Shown: positions 46,581 through 56,047, counted from the stretch's first letter. The stretch: 64,000 nt of DNA from Succinimonas amylolytica DSM 2873 (GCF_000378405.1 NZ_KB899636.1:1002657-1066656); one strand, 5' to 3'. Notes: generated by a model not told the origin, from the letters alone. Program-made: numbers and translations.

Positions 46581-48014
46581 TTACCACCAGGCTTCAACCT
46601 GAGAGCCCAAAGAGAACTGGTAGTTGTGATGGTTTAACTTTCTGTCTCCGGCTTGGTCAAATTTGCCACCGAACTGATCCCCTCCCTGATAGGATGCGTA
46701 GAAACGTATTGCAGGACGAGCCCAGAAACCCTTTCCGGGAGTAAATTGTTGAGCCAGGGTAACTTTATAAAGATCAGGATCCTTGGCTTCAAATTTATCC
46801 CATGCACGAGGATTTACTGAGGTATTAACAGTTTTCATCTGGGAATAGCCTAACTCTAAAGTGGTTCTGGTGAATTCTGTCCATTTATATTCGGGGCGTA
46901 GTACGATTGCATATTCCCAGCCGCTTCTCGGGTATACCCAGGTATTTTCCATGTTGTGAGTGTTGGTGTCATAGTGTGCCCACATTAATGCGTAACCTAC
47001 ACCAAAATTGCCGATGTCCATAACACCGTGATCGGTAAGTCTTACACCGTTGGTATCGGCCGTTCTGGGGTCATAATATTCACCAGCGTGGTTTGCATTA
47101 TCAATCTGCCCGACATAGCCAAAGCCGTTGGTTCCCCACTGAATTACAAAATGATTGGTTAAATTCAGACTGTCGGTATTGATACCAAAGGTATGATCCA
47201 AAGTAGCCAAAACACCGGAATCTGCATTTGACAACCGTGTGTTATCCTGCTTCTTCTGATACTTTGACACCCACGGCAAGCCGTAGATAAGGTTAGCGTC
47301 CAAGGTACCGAATCCAACAGGTATCTGACGCCATTTAAAGTCCAGTTTATAAACATGACGCCAGTTTTTACCTAAATCAAGGCTACCGAATGTGGTGTCT
47401 GAACCATCATTCTGTCCCTTGATAACAGCAAAATCCAAATTTCCAAGGCCTGTATCTATATTTTCGATACCAGCTCCATAGCCTTCATCATTCAGATAAT
47501 AGAAGTCCATGATGTGGATATCAGAACGGTTGTAATATCTCTTACCACCCCAGATGGTGTAATTATCCGTGTCATATTTCACAAACAATTCACGAATGGA
47601 GTTTCTCTGGCCGCTGTTATGATTAATACCATCATTGTATCTGTTACCGCCAAAGGCATCTCCCTCACCCATGCCGATATTCTGGAATGAACCACCCTGA
47701 CGATCAATTTGGTTGTCGTCTTCTTTGGTACCATACATAACAAGGGTGTGAACAGAAAACTTATTGTTAGCCTTGTTGTACACATCCTGGCTGAAAGAAA
47801 GTTCAGCATAGGTATCGCATTCATCACCAAGACGGCCAACCTTGTGACCGCGCTTTCCATTGCCACCACAGTAAACATCACCACCACGCATGGAAGCCTG
47901 AGCGCTGGCACGGAAATACCCGTGGAAATCAACTGCGGAAGCAGTAACTGAAGCTGCAAGAGAACCAGCCGCGAGAGCAATGCCGGCAGCTAAAGGAAGC
48001 CATTTTGCCTTCAT
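46581..48014 (-). CDS. LamB-like maltoporin, copy 1
   Basis: A 477-residue outer-membrane beta-barrel with a signal peptide (residues 1-27, ending SASA). After it come [10 protein letters not shown] and [11 protein letters not shown], both family hallmarks of LamB, and the strand pattern IENIDTGLGNLDFAV. It ends with the outer-membrane C-terminal Trp (VEAWW). LamB-type pores admit maltose and maltodextrins. The true start is the [11 protein letters not shown] Met at 48014, which is shared by all three porins here; the AAGGAA before it is the ribosome site. Confidence 0.9.
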   Translation of the reverse strand: MKAKWLPLAAGIALAAGSLAASVTASAVDFHGYFRASAQASMRGGDVYCGGNGKRGHKVGRLGDECDTYAELSFSQDVYNKANNKFSVHTLVMYGTKEDDNQIDRQGGSFQNIGMGEGDAFGGNRYNDGINHNSGQRNSIRELFVKYDTDNYTIWGGKRYYNRSDIHIMDFYYLNDEGYGAGIENIDTGLGNLDFAVIKGQNDGSDTTFGSLDLGKNWRHVYKLDFKWRQIPVGFGTLDANLIYGLPWVSKYQKKQDNTRLSNADSGVLATLDHTFGINTDSLNLTNHFVIQWGTNGFGYVGQIDNANHAGEYYDPRTADTNGVRLTDHGVMDIGNFGVGYALMWAHYDTNTHNMENTWVYPRSGWEYAIVLRPEYKWTEFTRTTLELGYSQMKTVNTSVNPRAWDKFEAKDPDLYKVTLAQQFTPGKGFWARPAIRFYASYQGGDQFGGKFDQAGDRKLNHHNYQFSLGSQVEAWW

Positions 48015-48405
48015 AATAATTCCTTTTCCCATTAGGGATTAAACATTATATTTACTCAGTCTTTTGTATATTTAAGACCGACGTCATCCGTTTATGGTTT
48101 TAACACCCTTGGAATAAGTCTTTCAGGTCTTCAGTTTTGTTTTTATTGTCCGGTACATAGTCTCAATACTGAAAACGGATGTTGCTAAATTGTTTTTAAA
48201 AAAATTATGTTTGATGGTGAAGTAAACTCCCTGCGGATCTGCTTCCGGCGAATTCCGGAAGCTTTGTCCGTAATCTCTTTTTTGAAACGGTGGTGTTACT
48301 AATTTGTGACTTGGAATGCCGTCCGAAGGATGATACCGGGGAATATCTGTGGAATAGATAATGATAGCGGCGGTGATAAATGGTAATTGTTGGTATGTAT
48401 AACTG
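48015..48405 (+). repeat. direct repeat: upstream region of porin 1
   Basis: The first about 390 bp upstream of porin 1 match the region upstream of porin 3 (61551-61927) in the same orientation. The match includes the CGTCCGAAGG-ATGATA and ATAATGATAGCGGCGGTG stretches. The match stops near 48405, right at the join to the ISAzo13 relic. Contains the promoter region of porin 1. Confidence 0.8.
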
Positions 48406-48416
48406 TAGAAAAACAA

Positions 48417-48941
48417 CATTTGCAAAGAAGAAAGAACTTATCGGCAACTATAAAAACAACGGGGCGGAATACAGGCCAAAAGGAAATCCTGTTAAAGTTA
48501 ACGATCATGATTTTGGAAAAGATCGTGCGGCACCATATGGGGCATATGATGTGGCAAAAAATGAAGGCTTTGTTAATATCGGATTGAGTGCTGATACCGG
48601 AATTTTTGCATCCAACAGTATCAGGATGTGGTGGGACTCAATGGGGCGTGAACGCTATCCTGATGCGAAGGAAATATTGATTACAGCTGATGGAGGAGGA
48701 AGCAATGGTCGCCGAAACAGACTGTGGAAAAATGGACTACAGGATTTTGCCAACGAGTCAGGATTGACAGTTCATGTATGTCATTTTCCTCCAGGAACGA
48801 GTAAATGGAATAAGATAGAACATCGCATGTTTGCTTTTATAAGTAAGAACTGGAAAGGGAAACCTTTAGAAACAATAGAAGTGATTGTAAATCTAATAGC
48901 TTCAGCAACGACATCTCCAGAAGGTTCTTCAGGATTGAAAG
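48417..48941 (+). pseudogene. ISAzo13-like transposase, front-truncated, interrupted (first part)
   Basis: Contains KKKELIGNYKNNGAEYRPKG and LITADGGGSNGRRNRLW and HFPPGTSKWNKIEHRMF. The N-terminal half is gone; the frame stops at the inner insertion. The matching C-terminal part is at 50302-50450. Confidence 0.85.
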
Positions 48942-50304
48942 TAAGGAGTTGTGCATAAATAACCTTTACAACTTTTTATAAGTCTAGCCCTATTATGCTA
49001 TCATGACAATCAACTGTAACGTTGATGTCAATGAGGCTGATATGGTAGAGCTTGACGAGGTTGCAATAGCAACAAAAATTAAAAAGATGCTTCCATTCCT
49101 GAATGAATTCCAAAAGCGGATATATCTTGCTTCAGAAGCAGAAATTTTGGGTTATGGCGGTGTTTCGAAAATCAGCAAGGAAACTGGAGTTTCCAGAGTG
49201 ACCATAAGCTCGGGAATAAAAGAACTCAATTCCCTTGATGGAGAAACATCTGAACAATTGCAAATCAGGCTCCAAAAAGAGCGAGTAAGAAATGAAGGCG
49301 GGGGGAGGAAGCGTGTCGAGGAAACGCAGCCTGGGGTAAAGGAAGCCTTGGAATCAATCATAAGTGAAAGCTCCTTTGGTGATCCGCAAAGCCTGCTGAA
49401 GTGGACTACGAAGAGTCTGAGAAATCTTGAACAGGAAATGAACCGCAAAGGATTTAATCTCAAATACAGAAAAATTGGTTACCTGTTGAAAGAACTGGGA
49501 TATAGCCTCCAACTGAATCAGAAGATGAATCAAGTGGGGCAGGAACATCCTGACCGTGATGAGCAATTTAAGCATATCAGCAGCAAGGCAAACTCCTTTC
49601 TTGAACAAAACTTTCCTGTGATATCAATAGATTGCAAAAAGAAGGAGAACATAGGAAACTTCAAGAACAACGGTGCAGAGTATGCTCCAAAAGGCACTCC
49701 GACAAAAGTTCTTGATCATGATTTTTCGTTGCCTGAACTTGGAAAAGCTGCTCCTTACGGGATATATGATATTGGTCTGAATGAAGGCTTCGTAAATGTC
49801 GGAGTAAGTTCGGATACCGCGCAGTTTGCCGCAAATTCAATACGTTCATGGTGGTATGAAATGGGCAAGGAAAGATACCCGGAACCCAGTCAAATCCTAA
49901 TAACCGCAGATGGTGGCGGAAGCAATGGATCTCGAAACAGACTGTGGAAATATGAACTTCAGCAGTTTGCAGACGAAACTAAACTGGCGATCAGCGTTTG
50001 CCATTTCCCGCCAGGAACATCAAAATGGAACAAAATTGAACATCGGCTATTCAGTCAAATTACAAAAAACTGGCGTGGGCATCCCCTTGTTAGTTTGCAA
50101 GTGATAATAGATCTTATTGCCGGAACAACTACAGCGACCGGACTGAAAGTGGTGGCAAAAGCGGATGAAAAACAGTACTCAACTGGAATCAAAGTGTCTG
50201 ATGAAGAATTTAAATCTTTGAACATAGTTGGTGATGAGTTTCACCCTGATTGGAACTACACAATCAGCCCGAATTTGTAAAGTTTATTTATGCACAGTTC
50301 CTAA
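48942..50304 (+). mobile_element. complete ISAzo13-like insertion sequence, inner copy
   Basis: The element is 48945-50301. Left end GGAGTTGTGCATAAATAA and right end inverse of GGAACTGTGCATAAATAA. TAA duplications are at 48942-48944 and 50302-50304. It is inserted in the outer element's transposase gene. Confidence 0.88.
49003..50280 (+). CDS. ISAzo13-like transposase
   Basis: A 425-residue intact transposase. It shares VISIDCKKKENIGNFKNNGAEYAPKG, LITADGGGSNGSRNRLW and HFPPGTSKWNKIEHRLF with the copy at 41303, but is a different subtype with a different N-terminal part. The ATG at 49003 has no clear ribosome site; an internal Met near 49042 is possible. Confidence 0.9.
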   Translation: MTINCNVDVNEADMVELDEVAIATKIKKMLPFLNEFQKRIYLASEAEILGYGGVSKISKETGVSRVTISSGIKELNSLDGETSEQLQIRLQKERVRNEGGGRKRVEETQPGVKEALESIISESSFGDPQSLLKWTTKSLRNLEQEMNRKGFNLKYRKIGYLLKELGYSLQLNQKMNQVGQEHPDRDEQFKHISSKANSFLEQNFPVISIDCKKKENIGNFKNNGAEYAPKGTPTKVLDHDFSLPELGKAAPYGIYDIGLNEGFVNVGVSSDTAQFAANSIRSWWYEMGKERYPEPSQILITADGGGSNGSRNRLWKYELQQFADETKLAISVCHFPPGTSKWNKIEHRLFSQITKNWRGHPLVSLQVIIDLIAGTTTATGLKVVAKADEKQYSTGIKVSDEEFKSLNIVGDEFHPDWNYTISPNL

Positions 50305-50450
50305 CATGTGTTGTAGATCCTAAAGATTACCCAAATAGTATAAAAATATCAGATGAAGAATTAAACAAAGTGAATCTATCACAGGAAGAATGGTATGGTG
50401 AATGGAACTATATAATAAAACCTAACTCAGACGATAAATGTAAAGATTAA
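50302..50450 (+). pseudogene. ISAzo13-like transposase, interrupted (second part)
   Basis: Reads CVVDPKDYPNSIKISDEELN and ends EWNYIIKPN before a stop near 50450. This is the end of the outer copy after the insertion of the inner element. Confidence 0.8.
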
Positions 50451-50474
50451 ATTTCTATAGTTCCTTAGCTTCTG

Positions 50475-51476
50475 CTAAATATCATGATACCTGGATGGAG
50501 CGTCAGGAGACGGGGTGGTTTTAAATCTGCGGTGTACCCACATATATTGAGGTACAGCCTGCTTTATCATGCCTTCGATGATTTTATTGCATCTAGCGGC
50601 ATTTTCGGTCTCGCTGTCTCCAGGAAAATTATCGAGAACGTCGTCTATTGCCAGCCGGTAGCCCTGATAATCGGGGAGTCTTATGGTGTATGACGGCTGC
50701 ACCACGGTGTTTTTAACCCTGGCAAATCCGGAAGTTCCTGTTACGGTGGCTGCGTCGGGTACTGCAAAGAAGGGAACGAATACTGCTGCCCGGCGGCCGT
50801 AATCCTGATCCGGTGCGTACCAGATCGGCAGCCCCTGCATGAGTGCCTTGATAATGGGTTTGATTTTGCGGCGATCCACGAGATAGAGATTGGATCTGGT
50901 ACGCCCCTTTACCTGCAGATATTCAATAACGATGTTGTCATTGGGTCGGTAGACACCAACTCCCTTTTTTATATAGGTGCCGTAGATCCGGGCCATAAGT
51001 TCAAGAGTGACAAAATGACAGGTGAGCACAATGATGCCTTTACCGCTTTCCGCAATTTCCCGGGCCTTTTGTTCCTGCTCAGGATCAATGTGAACCAGAC
51101 GGCGCAGTCTTTTTTCCGGCCAGTACCATGCCATGGCTGTTTCGAAGATTCCCATGCCGCAGTTGGCAAAGTGCTCCCTAACCAGATCTGATACTTCGGT
51201 ATCGGTGAGTTCGGGCATGGCGAGGCGAAAATTCTGCTCGGTTATTTTTCGGCGTCTCTTAAGAATATGCATGCACAAAATACCGAGAAAACGTCCGAAT
51301 TTCATGAACAAAGGGTAGGGGAAAAGAATGATGAAACGTACCAGAAGCATTAAAAACCAGTCCTTCCAGTACTGCGGCAGGAACATCTGCCACATGAGAT
51401 GAGGATGTTCCTGTGCCTTGCTATGGTAGGCTGAGCTGGTGCTGCTGTTTTGTGTATGGTCTGACATTGTTGACAT
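50475..51476 (-). CDS. lipid A biosynthesis lauroyl/myristoyl acyltransferase (LpxL family)
   Basis: A 333-residue inner-membrane acyltransferase of the LpxL/LpxM family. It has an N-terminal membrane helix (near 38-55), the HX4E-type motif CHFVTLE (H-x4-E near 152), and the typical WYAPDQDYGRRAAVFVPFF stretch. It adds a secondary fatty acid to lipid A. The IS end lies 11 bp after its stop. LpxL versus LpxM cannot be told from the sequence alone. Confidence 0.88.
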   Translation of the reverse strand: MSTMSDHTQNSSTSSAYHSKAQEHPHLMWQMFLPQYWKDWFLMLLVRFIILFPYPLFMKFGRFLGILCMHILKRRRKITEQNFRLAMPELTDTEVSDLVREHFANCGMGIFETAMAWYWPEKRLRRLVHIDPEQEQKAREIAESGKGIIVLTCHFVTLELMARIYGTYIKKGVGVYRPNDNIVIEYLQVKGRTRSNLYLVDRRKIKPIIKALMQGLPIWYAPDQDYGRRAAVFVPFFAVPDAATVTGTSGFARVKNTVVQPSYTIRLPDYQGYRLAIDDVLDNFPGDSETENAARCNKIIEGMIKQAVPQYMWVHRRFKTTPSPDAPSRYHDI

Positions 51477-51502
51477 TTACCTGAATTGAAGTACCCGGAT
51501 TA

Positions 51503-52510
51503 TCAGAATGCCCTGAGATCCCTTACCGAAAATCGTTTAATTAAAGTCGGCGTGAACACCCGGGACTGAACCTGGGTATCCTGTTCCCGGATGATGGCAA
51601 GACCGATGGCGAAGGCCGACATGGCCATGGCGCTTACCGGGTTCATGATAGTGGTGAGCCGGGGATGAAGGTAACGGCTTATGGCCGTATTGTCAAATCC
51701 GATAATAGAAACATGCTCCGGAATCCGGATGTCGTTGTCGCTGAGAATGGCCATAGCTCCTGCGGCCTGCATATCGTTGTAGCAGGCGATGGCAGTAAAC
51801 TGCTGACTGAGGTTCAGAAGAGCCTCTGCTCCCTGTTCGCCACCCTGGGGAGTAGGATCCGCACTGACCACCAGTGCCGGATTAAACGCAATACCGGCTT
51901 CCTCAAGTGCCCTGACATATCCGCGGAATCTCAGGTCAGCATCTGTTATCGGGTGACTGGATCTGATGTAGGCGATTTTCGAGTGCCCGTTCTGAATGAG
52001 GTGTTTCACGGCCAGGTATGCTCCGCCCTCGTCATCCAGATAGACGCATCGCTCCTCGAAGCCCGGAAGCTTTCTATTAATAAGTATCATGGACTTCTGG
52101 TTTGCCATGTATCTGGTAAGCACGTCATCTCTGAGAAGAACTGTGTGGGCGATGATAATCCGGCATCTCTTCTGGATAAGCTCCTCAATGCACTGCCGTT
52201 CTCTTTCCGCATCGTGATAGCCGGCATTTACAATGAGAGACATGCCTTCCTTTGTCGCCGACTGATCCACTGCCTTGACCATCTGTCCGAAATAAGGATC
52301 AGAATGATCGGCGATGCTCATTCCGACAAGCTCGGAATCCTGCCGGGAATTCAGTTTCGGGGAGATTACCGGGTGGTAGTTAAGCTCATCCTGTGCTTTG
52401 ATCACAGCCTCCCGGGTTTCCGGAGTGACTCTGCTGGTATTGTTGATAACCCGGGATACCGTTGCCACGGAAACCCCGGCAAGTTTTGCGACATCTTTAA
52501 TGGTAGCCAT
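51503..52510 (-). CDS. LacI-family transcriptional regulator
   Basis: A 335-residue regulator with the LacI N-terminal helix-turn-helix (IKDVAKLAGVSVATVSRVINN, residues 3-23) and a periplasmic-binding-like sugar domain. The hinge is NYHPVI. The effector is unknown. LacI proteins bind palindromes with a central CG; motifs of that type lie before porin 2 (56532-56804), so it could control the maltoporin genes. It is 4 kb away from them and this link is inference. Confidence 0.85.
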   Translation of the reverse strand: MATIKDVAKLAGVSVATVSRVINNTSRVTPETREAVIKAQDELNYHPVISPKLNSRQDSELVGMSIADHSDPYFGQMVKAVDQSATKEGMSLIVNAGYHDAERERQCIEELIQKRCRIIIAHTVLLRDDVLTRYMANQKSMILINRKLPGFEERCVYLDDEGGAYLAVKHLIQNGHSKIAYIRSSHPITDADLRFRGYVRALEEAGIAFNPALVVSADPTPQGGEQGAEALLNLSQQFTAIACYNDMQAAGAMAILSDNDIRIPEHVSIIGFDNTAISRYLHPRLTTIMNPVSAMAMSAFAIGLAIIREQDTQVQSRVFTPTLIKRFSVRDLRAF

Positions 52511-52765
52511 GATAAAACCTCGTCAGGTTTTTTGGAGATGGTGCCTTAAGGCTACTAGAATTTATGTAATATTTCAATTGTGTTACATTTTTTGTGTGAA
52601 AATTTTCATGAAAATTGCACATGAGGAGAGGTTGAGGAATGGTTGCGACTCAGGGATAATTCCTGCTCTCGGCAGTCATTTTCAGAATGGCGGAATACCT
52701 GGCCATTCGCAACGCTGTCTCTGGGGTATAATATCGGAGTTTAGGATTCAGTGCGGAGTATTCAT

Positions 52766-53800
52766 ATGTCCGGTGCCAATAAAGACAATAATCATGCCGT
52801 TATGTCAGACCCAGATCTCAGAAGGGACGCCGAAAGCTTTTTAAAGGGAGTGCTTCTGGGGGGCAGTGCCCGGGTGCTGAAACATTCGGAGAGCCCGGAT
52901 ACCGGAGTTGCCGCAAAACCGGAGAATGCTGATTTGCATGATGATGCTGACAGCGCCAGCTCAGGGAAACGGGGGCAGCCCGCCAGTGTTTCCGAGAAGC
53001 TTAGTCTGGACGGACTCAGCGAGCTGGCTTCAAGGATCGAAAAGGCTACCGGGAAAAGAATTCGCTCCTATCGTGAGATTCAGGAGGATTATCAGAGGAC
53101 TCTCAAAGATGATATCGCCCGCATGGAAAACGAAAGGTACCGTAAAAAGCTGGAAAGCCTGATGCAGAACTGTGAAATCAGCGATTACTGGGAATTCAGC
53201 AATATGGACGATGACAATAACCCGGCTTACCGCAAGCTGATAGAGTTCTGCCTCAACTGGGTTCAGGATTTCAGGACTGCGGAAACCGAGGGAATGGTGA
53301 TGTCGGATTCCCGGGGAATGAAATATCGTTTTACTCCGGGAACGCTTCTGTGGCTTTACGGAAATTTCGGGGTTGGAAAATCAATGCTGGCCGGGGCCAT
53401 TGCCCATAAACTGATGCGGGAGTATCTGGTGCAGGTAGAGTTCCGCCAGTGGTACACCATTTATACCAGGTTGCAGATGCTCCGCGACAATGAGAAGGAA
53501 TATTACAATTACCTGGAGATGCTTCAGACGGTGCAGCTCCTGGTTATTGACGAGATTGCCGTAGATAATACGAAGCTTTCGGATGCCCAGATGCGGGATC
53601 TGGGAATGATTCTGCGTTCCCGGAAGAACAACGGAAAAAATACCATTATTATTTCCAATGCCAACCCTGAGGTAATTCCCAGACTTATCGGAGATTTCTG
53701 CTGGGAGTCTATCAAGAACTATTCTCTGATTTTTCCCTATGAGGTACCGGGAAGAAACCGGCGGGTTAATAGTCTGGGAACCTATACGATATCAGGCTAG
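52766..53800 (+). CDS. DnaC-like replicative helicase loader (AAA+ ATPase)
   Basis: A 344-residue protein with a polar N-terminal part and a DnaC/IstB-type ATPase. Walker A is GNFGVGKSML (near 198), Walker B is LLVIDEIAVD, and IIISNANPEVI marks sensor I. I use the ATG at 52766 with CGGAG 7-8 bp before it; a GTG frame from 52751 is longer. There is no transposase beside it, so it is more likely a DnaC-type chromosomal loader than an IstB helper, but that is not certain. Confidence 0.8.
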   Translation: MSGANKDNNHAVMSDPDLRRDAESFLKGVLLGGSARVLKHSESPDTGVAAKPENADLHDDADSASSGKRGQPASVSEKLSLDGLSELASRIEKATGKRIRSYREIQEDYQRTLKDDIARMENERYRKKLESLMQNCEISDYWEFSNMDDDNNPAYRKLIEFCLNWVQDFRTAETEGMVMSDSRGMKYRFTPGTLLWLYGNFGVGKSMLAGAIAHKLMREYLVQVEFRQWYTIYTRLQMLRDNEKEYYNYLEMLQTVQLLVIDEIAVDNTKLSDAQMRDLGMILRSRKNNGKNTIIISNANPEVIPRLIGDFCWESIKNYSLIFPYEVPGRNRRVNSLGTYTISG

Positions 53801-53804
53801 CAGT

Positions 53805-54134
53805 TTTGGATGAGGATGTTAACTGCACCTTACCCAGGGGAATCGGGCTTGTAACAGCCCGGTTGAGATAACAGATGTTGATCCTCCGACCACTACAGAT
53901 AGGAATTACTGCCTGAAGTGGCGTTACCTCGCAGGGGGATGGACAGCACCTTGTTATAGTAGAGCTTGCTCTCCTGTAGCTGCACCAGGTACTTTACCAT
54001 CTTTAATATGGTTTATTCCCATGTGGTGCAGTCATAGTTTAACAAGATAAGGTACTATACATTAATACTGGTAGAGACCCAATATTAAAGAAGGAGTACG
54101 GCCTTATCCCACTGCTCGGGAGCAGTGGGATAAG
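53805..54134 (+). ncRNA. structured intergenic region, possible RNA
   Basis: No gene is seen. CGGGCT-TGTAAC-AGCCCG is at about 53844-53861. A perfect 14-bp stem with CGGG loop is at 54103-54134 (CTTATCCCACTGCT and AGCAGTGGGATAAG), only 15 bp before the ruvX start. Several short hairpins lie between. It matches no RNA family that I can name (not 6S, SRP, RNase P or tmRNA by motif). It could be a small RNA or a leader that controls ruvX. Confidence 0.4.
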
Positions 54135-54149
54135 AGCTTGGATTTTTTT

Positions 54150-54602
54150 ATGAAAAAGAAACCGGCAGGACAGAGGTCGGCACTGGCCTTTGATTTCGGA
54201 GTTAAGAGTATTGGCGTGGCCTTCGGGAACGAGCTTACCGGAAAGGCGTCCCCGGTTACGGCTATAAAAGCACGGGACGGTATTCCTGATCAGGCCGCAA
54301 TGGAGCGGGTGTTTAAGGAATGGGCTCCTGACTATGTGGTGGTAGGGCTTCCTCTGAATATGGACGGCTCATTTCAGGAGGTTACCTACAAGGCCCGGAA
54401 GTTTGGAAACCGTCTTTCCGAGCAGTTTCGCATTCAGGTGTTTTTTCAGGATGAAAGACTGACTACCAAGGAGGCGCGGGCAGAGCTTTTTGATGCCGGC
54501 GGTTTTCGTGCCCTGGGGAAGGGGGATGTGGATGCCCTCTCTGCAGTGTATATTCTGGAAGCCTTTTTTCAGAGTGCTGTTCCCGATGAACCGGGCAGGT
54601 GA
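54150..54602 (+). CDS. ruvX: Holliday junction resolvase-like protein RuvX (YqgF)
   Basis: A 150-residue RNase H-fold protein. The typical opening SALAFDFGVKSIGVAFGN and the second site DERLTTKEARAEL are present. The family is tied to ribosomal RNA maturation and to Holliday junctions. The ATG at 54150 is chosen; the in-frame TTG at 54138 lies in the foot of the hairpin. No good ribosome site is seen, so the hairpin may matter for translation. Confidence 0.88.
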   Translation: MKKKPAGQRSALAFDFGVKSIGVAFGNELTGKASPVTAIKARDGIPDQAAMERVFKEWAPDYVVVGLPLNMDGSFQEVTYKARKFGNRLSEQFRIQVFFQDERLTTKEARAELFDAGGFRALGKGDVDALSAVYILEAFFQSAVPDEPGR

Positions 54603-54942
54603 TGAAATATAGTGGCCTTTATCGCGGGTGTTTTTTCTTCGTTATTCTTTTCATCTTATTTCCTTTTTTATTCTTCTCGTTCGTACCTGGCCTCAGGATG
54701 GGAATCAGCCCCCTGATAAAATGATCGTCATGATGTCAGGCACTTATTAGCAGTTTCGTTCGTATCAAATACATTTTATATGCCGTTTTAGACAGGTTTG
54801 TTGTAAAAATGGGAGATGGCTTAAATATTGACAATTTGCATGACTGTAATTGTGAATGAATCGGGAATCTCAGGAATGTCAGCTGGAAAATCATACACAG
54901 GGAGGCTAATCTAACCTAGGACTCGAATTTAGAGGAGGCTTT
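54603..54942. other. intergenic stretch after ruvX
   Basis: An AT-rich stretch without a gene. A TTGACA near 54828 could start transcription of the DUF3545 gene. Nothing else is supported. Confidence 0.35.
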
Positions 54943-55179
54943 ATGGCAACCAGAATTAACCGTGCTGCAAAGGCCCGTACCGCTGAACTTGCAGAAAGCA
55001 GTGAAGTTGCGTCCGGCGTGTTTGACGATGATGAATCCGTTTCAGGCTCCAAGAAAAGAAAAAAGAGTCGCTGGCGTGAGATTGAAGCAATCAGAAGAAA
55101 GTTCCAGCTTCTTAAGGCTCTGAAGGAAATCAATCCCGATTTTGATCCGTATTCCAGTCAGGAATATATGGAATTCTGA
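54943..55179 (+). CDS. DUF3545-like small protein
   Basis: A 78-residue protein. Its second half KKSRWREIEAIRRKFQLLKAL resembles the short conserved core of DUF3545 proteins of Vibrio and Shewanella. AGGAGG is 6 bp before the ATG. Function unknown. A terminator follows at once. Confidence 0.7.
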   Translation: MATRINRAAKARTAELAESSEVASGVFDDDESVSGSKKRKKSRWREIEAIRRKFQLLKALKEINPDFDPYSSQEYMEF

Positions 55180-55188
55180 ACACCGCAA

Positions 55189-55220
55189 AAGGCCTCCGGT
55201 AATGTACAGGGGGCTTTTTT
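55189..55220 (+). terminator. terminator after the DUF3545-like gene
   Basis: GGCCTCC pairs with GGGGGCT across a 12-nt loop and is followed by a T-run. Confidence 0.75.
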
Positions 55221-55303
55221 ATGCCGTGCTGATGGTAATGGCAGCTTTTTATGACGGTGCTGCCAGTGGTTTTGTTTCCTGTGCTTGTTCTGGGCGTTAT
55301 CTG

Positions 55304-55681
55304 TCAGTTCGGAGTGCTGGATTTCGTCAGGATTATCTCAAGAAGCCTTTTGAGGTAGAGAAGCCTGTCGTCGGGTGTCATTTTCAGAAAGGCGTCATCC
55401 GATATCATAGATGACTCGCCTGAATTCCTTTCATAGTGGCCGGATAAAGCCTCTGTTTCTTCTGCTGTGCTGTTCCCGGGATAGTACTTTTCTGTCATTT
55501 TTTTCTTATCCTCATCCGGCATTTTCTGCCAGGCAATTACACCTCTGACCGTATCAGGGAAGGGAATTGTCTTTGGAATGTGAAATTTTACTGCTGCTGT
55601 AGTAACATCTCTGCCGCAGGCGGTGAGTTCCGCACAGGCTGCCAGGATCACTTCAAGATTATTGTTTCTTGTCATGTTCAT
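55304..55681 (-). CDS. hypothetical protein of 125 residues
   Basis: I do not recognise this protein. It starts MNMTRNNNLEVILAACAEL with an Ala/Thr-rich N-terminal helix region that could be a small helix-turn-helix, then a polar loop rich in Glu/Ser and a last helix (PDDRLLYLKRLLEIIL). It is divergent from yqcC with about 30 bp between, so the two share a control region. The possibility of a DNA-binding role is weak inference. Confidence 0.5.
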   Translation of the reverse strand: MNMTRNNNLEVILAACAELTACGRDVTTAAVKFHIPKTIPFPDTVRGVIAWQKMPDEDKKKMTEKYYPGNSTAEETEALSGHYERNSGESSMISDDAFLKMTPDDRLLYLKRLLEIILTKSSTPN

Positions 55682-55711
55682 AATAGAGATAATAGTGGAA
55701 CAGGAGGAATT

Positions 55712-56047
55712 ATGTCTTCTTTTAAAGAACTTGAGACTATTTTATCAGAAATGGAAAACGAGCTTAAGAATCTGGGGCTCTGGGATGTTCCCGAGCCGGC
55801 TACGGAGGCTTTTAAGAGTGAAAGTCCTTTTTATCTGGATACCATGAGCTTCAATGAATGGCTTCATTATGTACTGATAAGGAGGCTGCGGGACGTTATT
55901 GCGGCTTCCGGGAAGCTTCCCGGGAAGGTCCGGATTTTTCCGTATGCCTATGAATACTACAATGAGGATCGTTCCAGATATATGGGGCTTCTGAGAAGTA
56001 TACACCGGCTGGACAGTTTTTTTGAGAGAACGGCAGCGGCTTCCTGA
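55712..56047 (+). CDS. yqcC: YqcC/DUF446 family protein
   Basis: A 111-residue soluble protein. FYLDTMSFNEWLHYVLIRRLRDVI is the typical core of the YqcC family. The ATG at 55712 has CAGGAGG 5 bp before; the longer frame from 55580 is not used. The family has no known biochemical role and is often found near tRNA modification genes in gammaproteobacteria. Confidence 0.85.
   Translation: MSSFKELETILSEMENELKNLGLWDVPEPATEAFKSESPFYLDTMSFNEWLHYVLIRRLRDVIAASGKLPGKVRIFPYAYEYYNEDRSRYMGLLRSIHRLDSFFERTAAAS

Larger units (their letters stand above)
48417..50464 (+). mobile_element. 5'-truncated ISAzo13-like element interrupted by a second one
   Basis: The remains of an outer copy begin at about 48417 in the middle of the transposase frame. 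They are interrupted at 48944 by a complete inner element and resume at 50302 to the right end near 50464 (ATAGTTCC). Joining the two parts restores GLKVTCVVDPKDYPNS. The outer element therefore predates the inner one, and its left end is lost. Confidence 0.8.
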
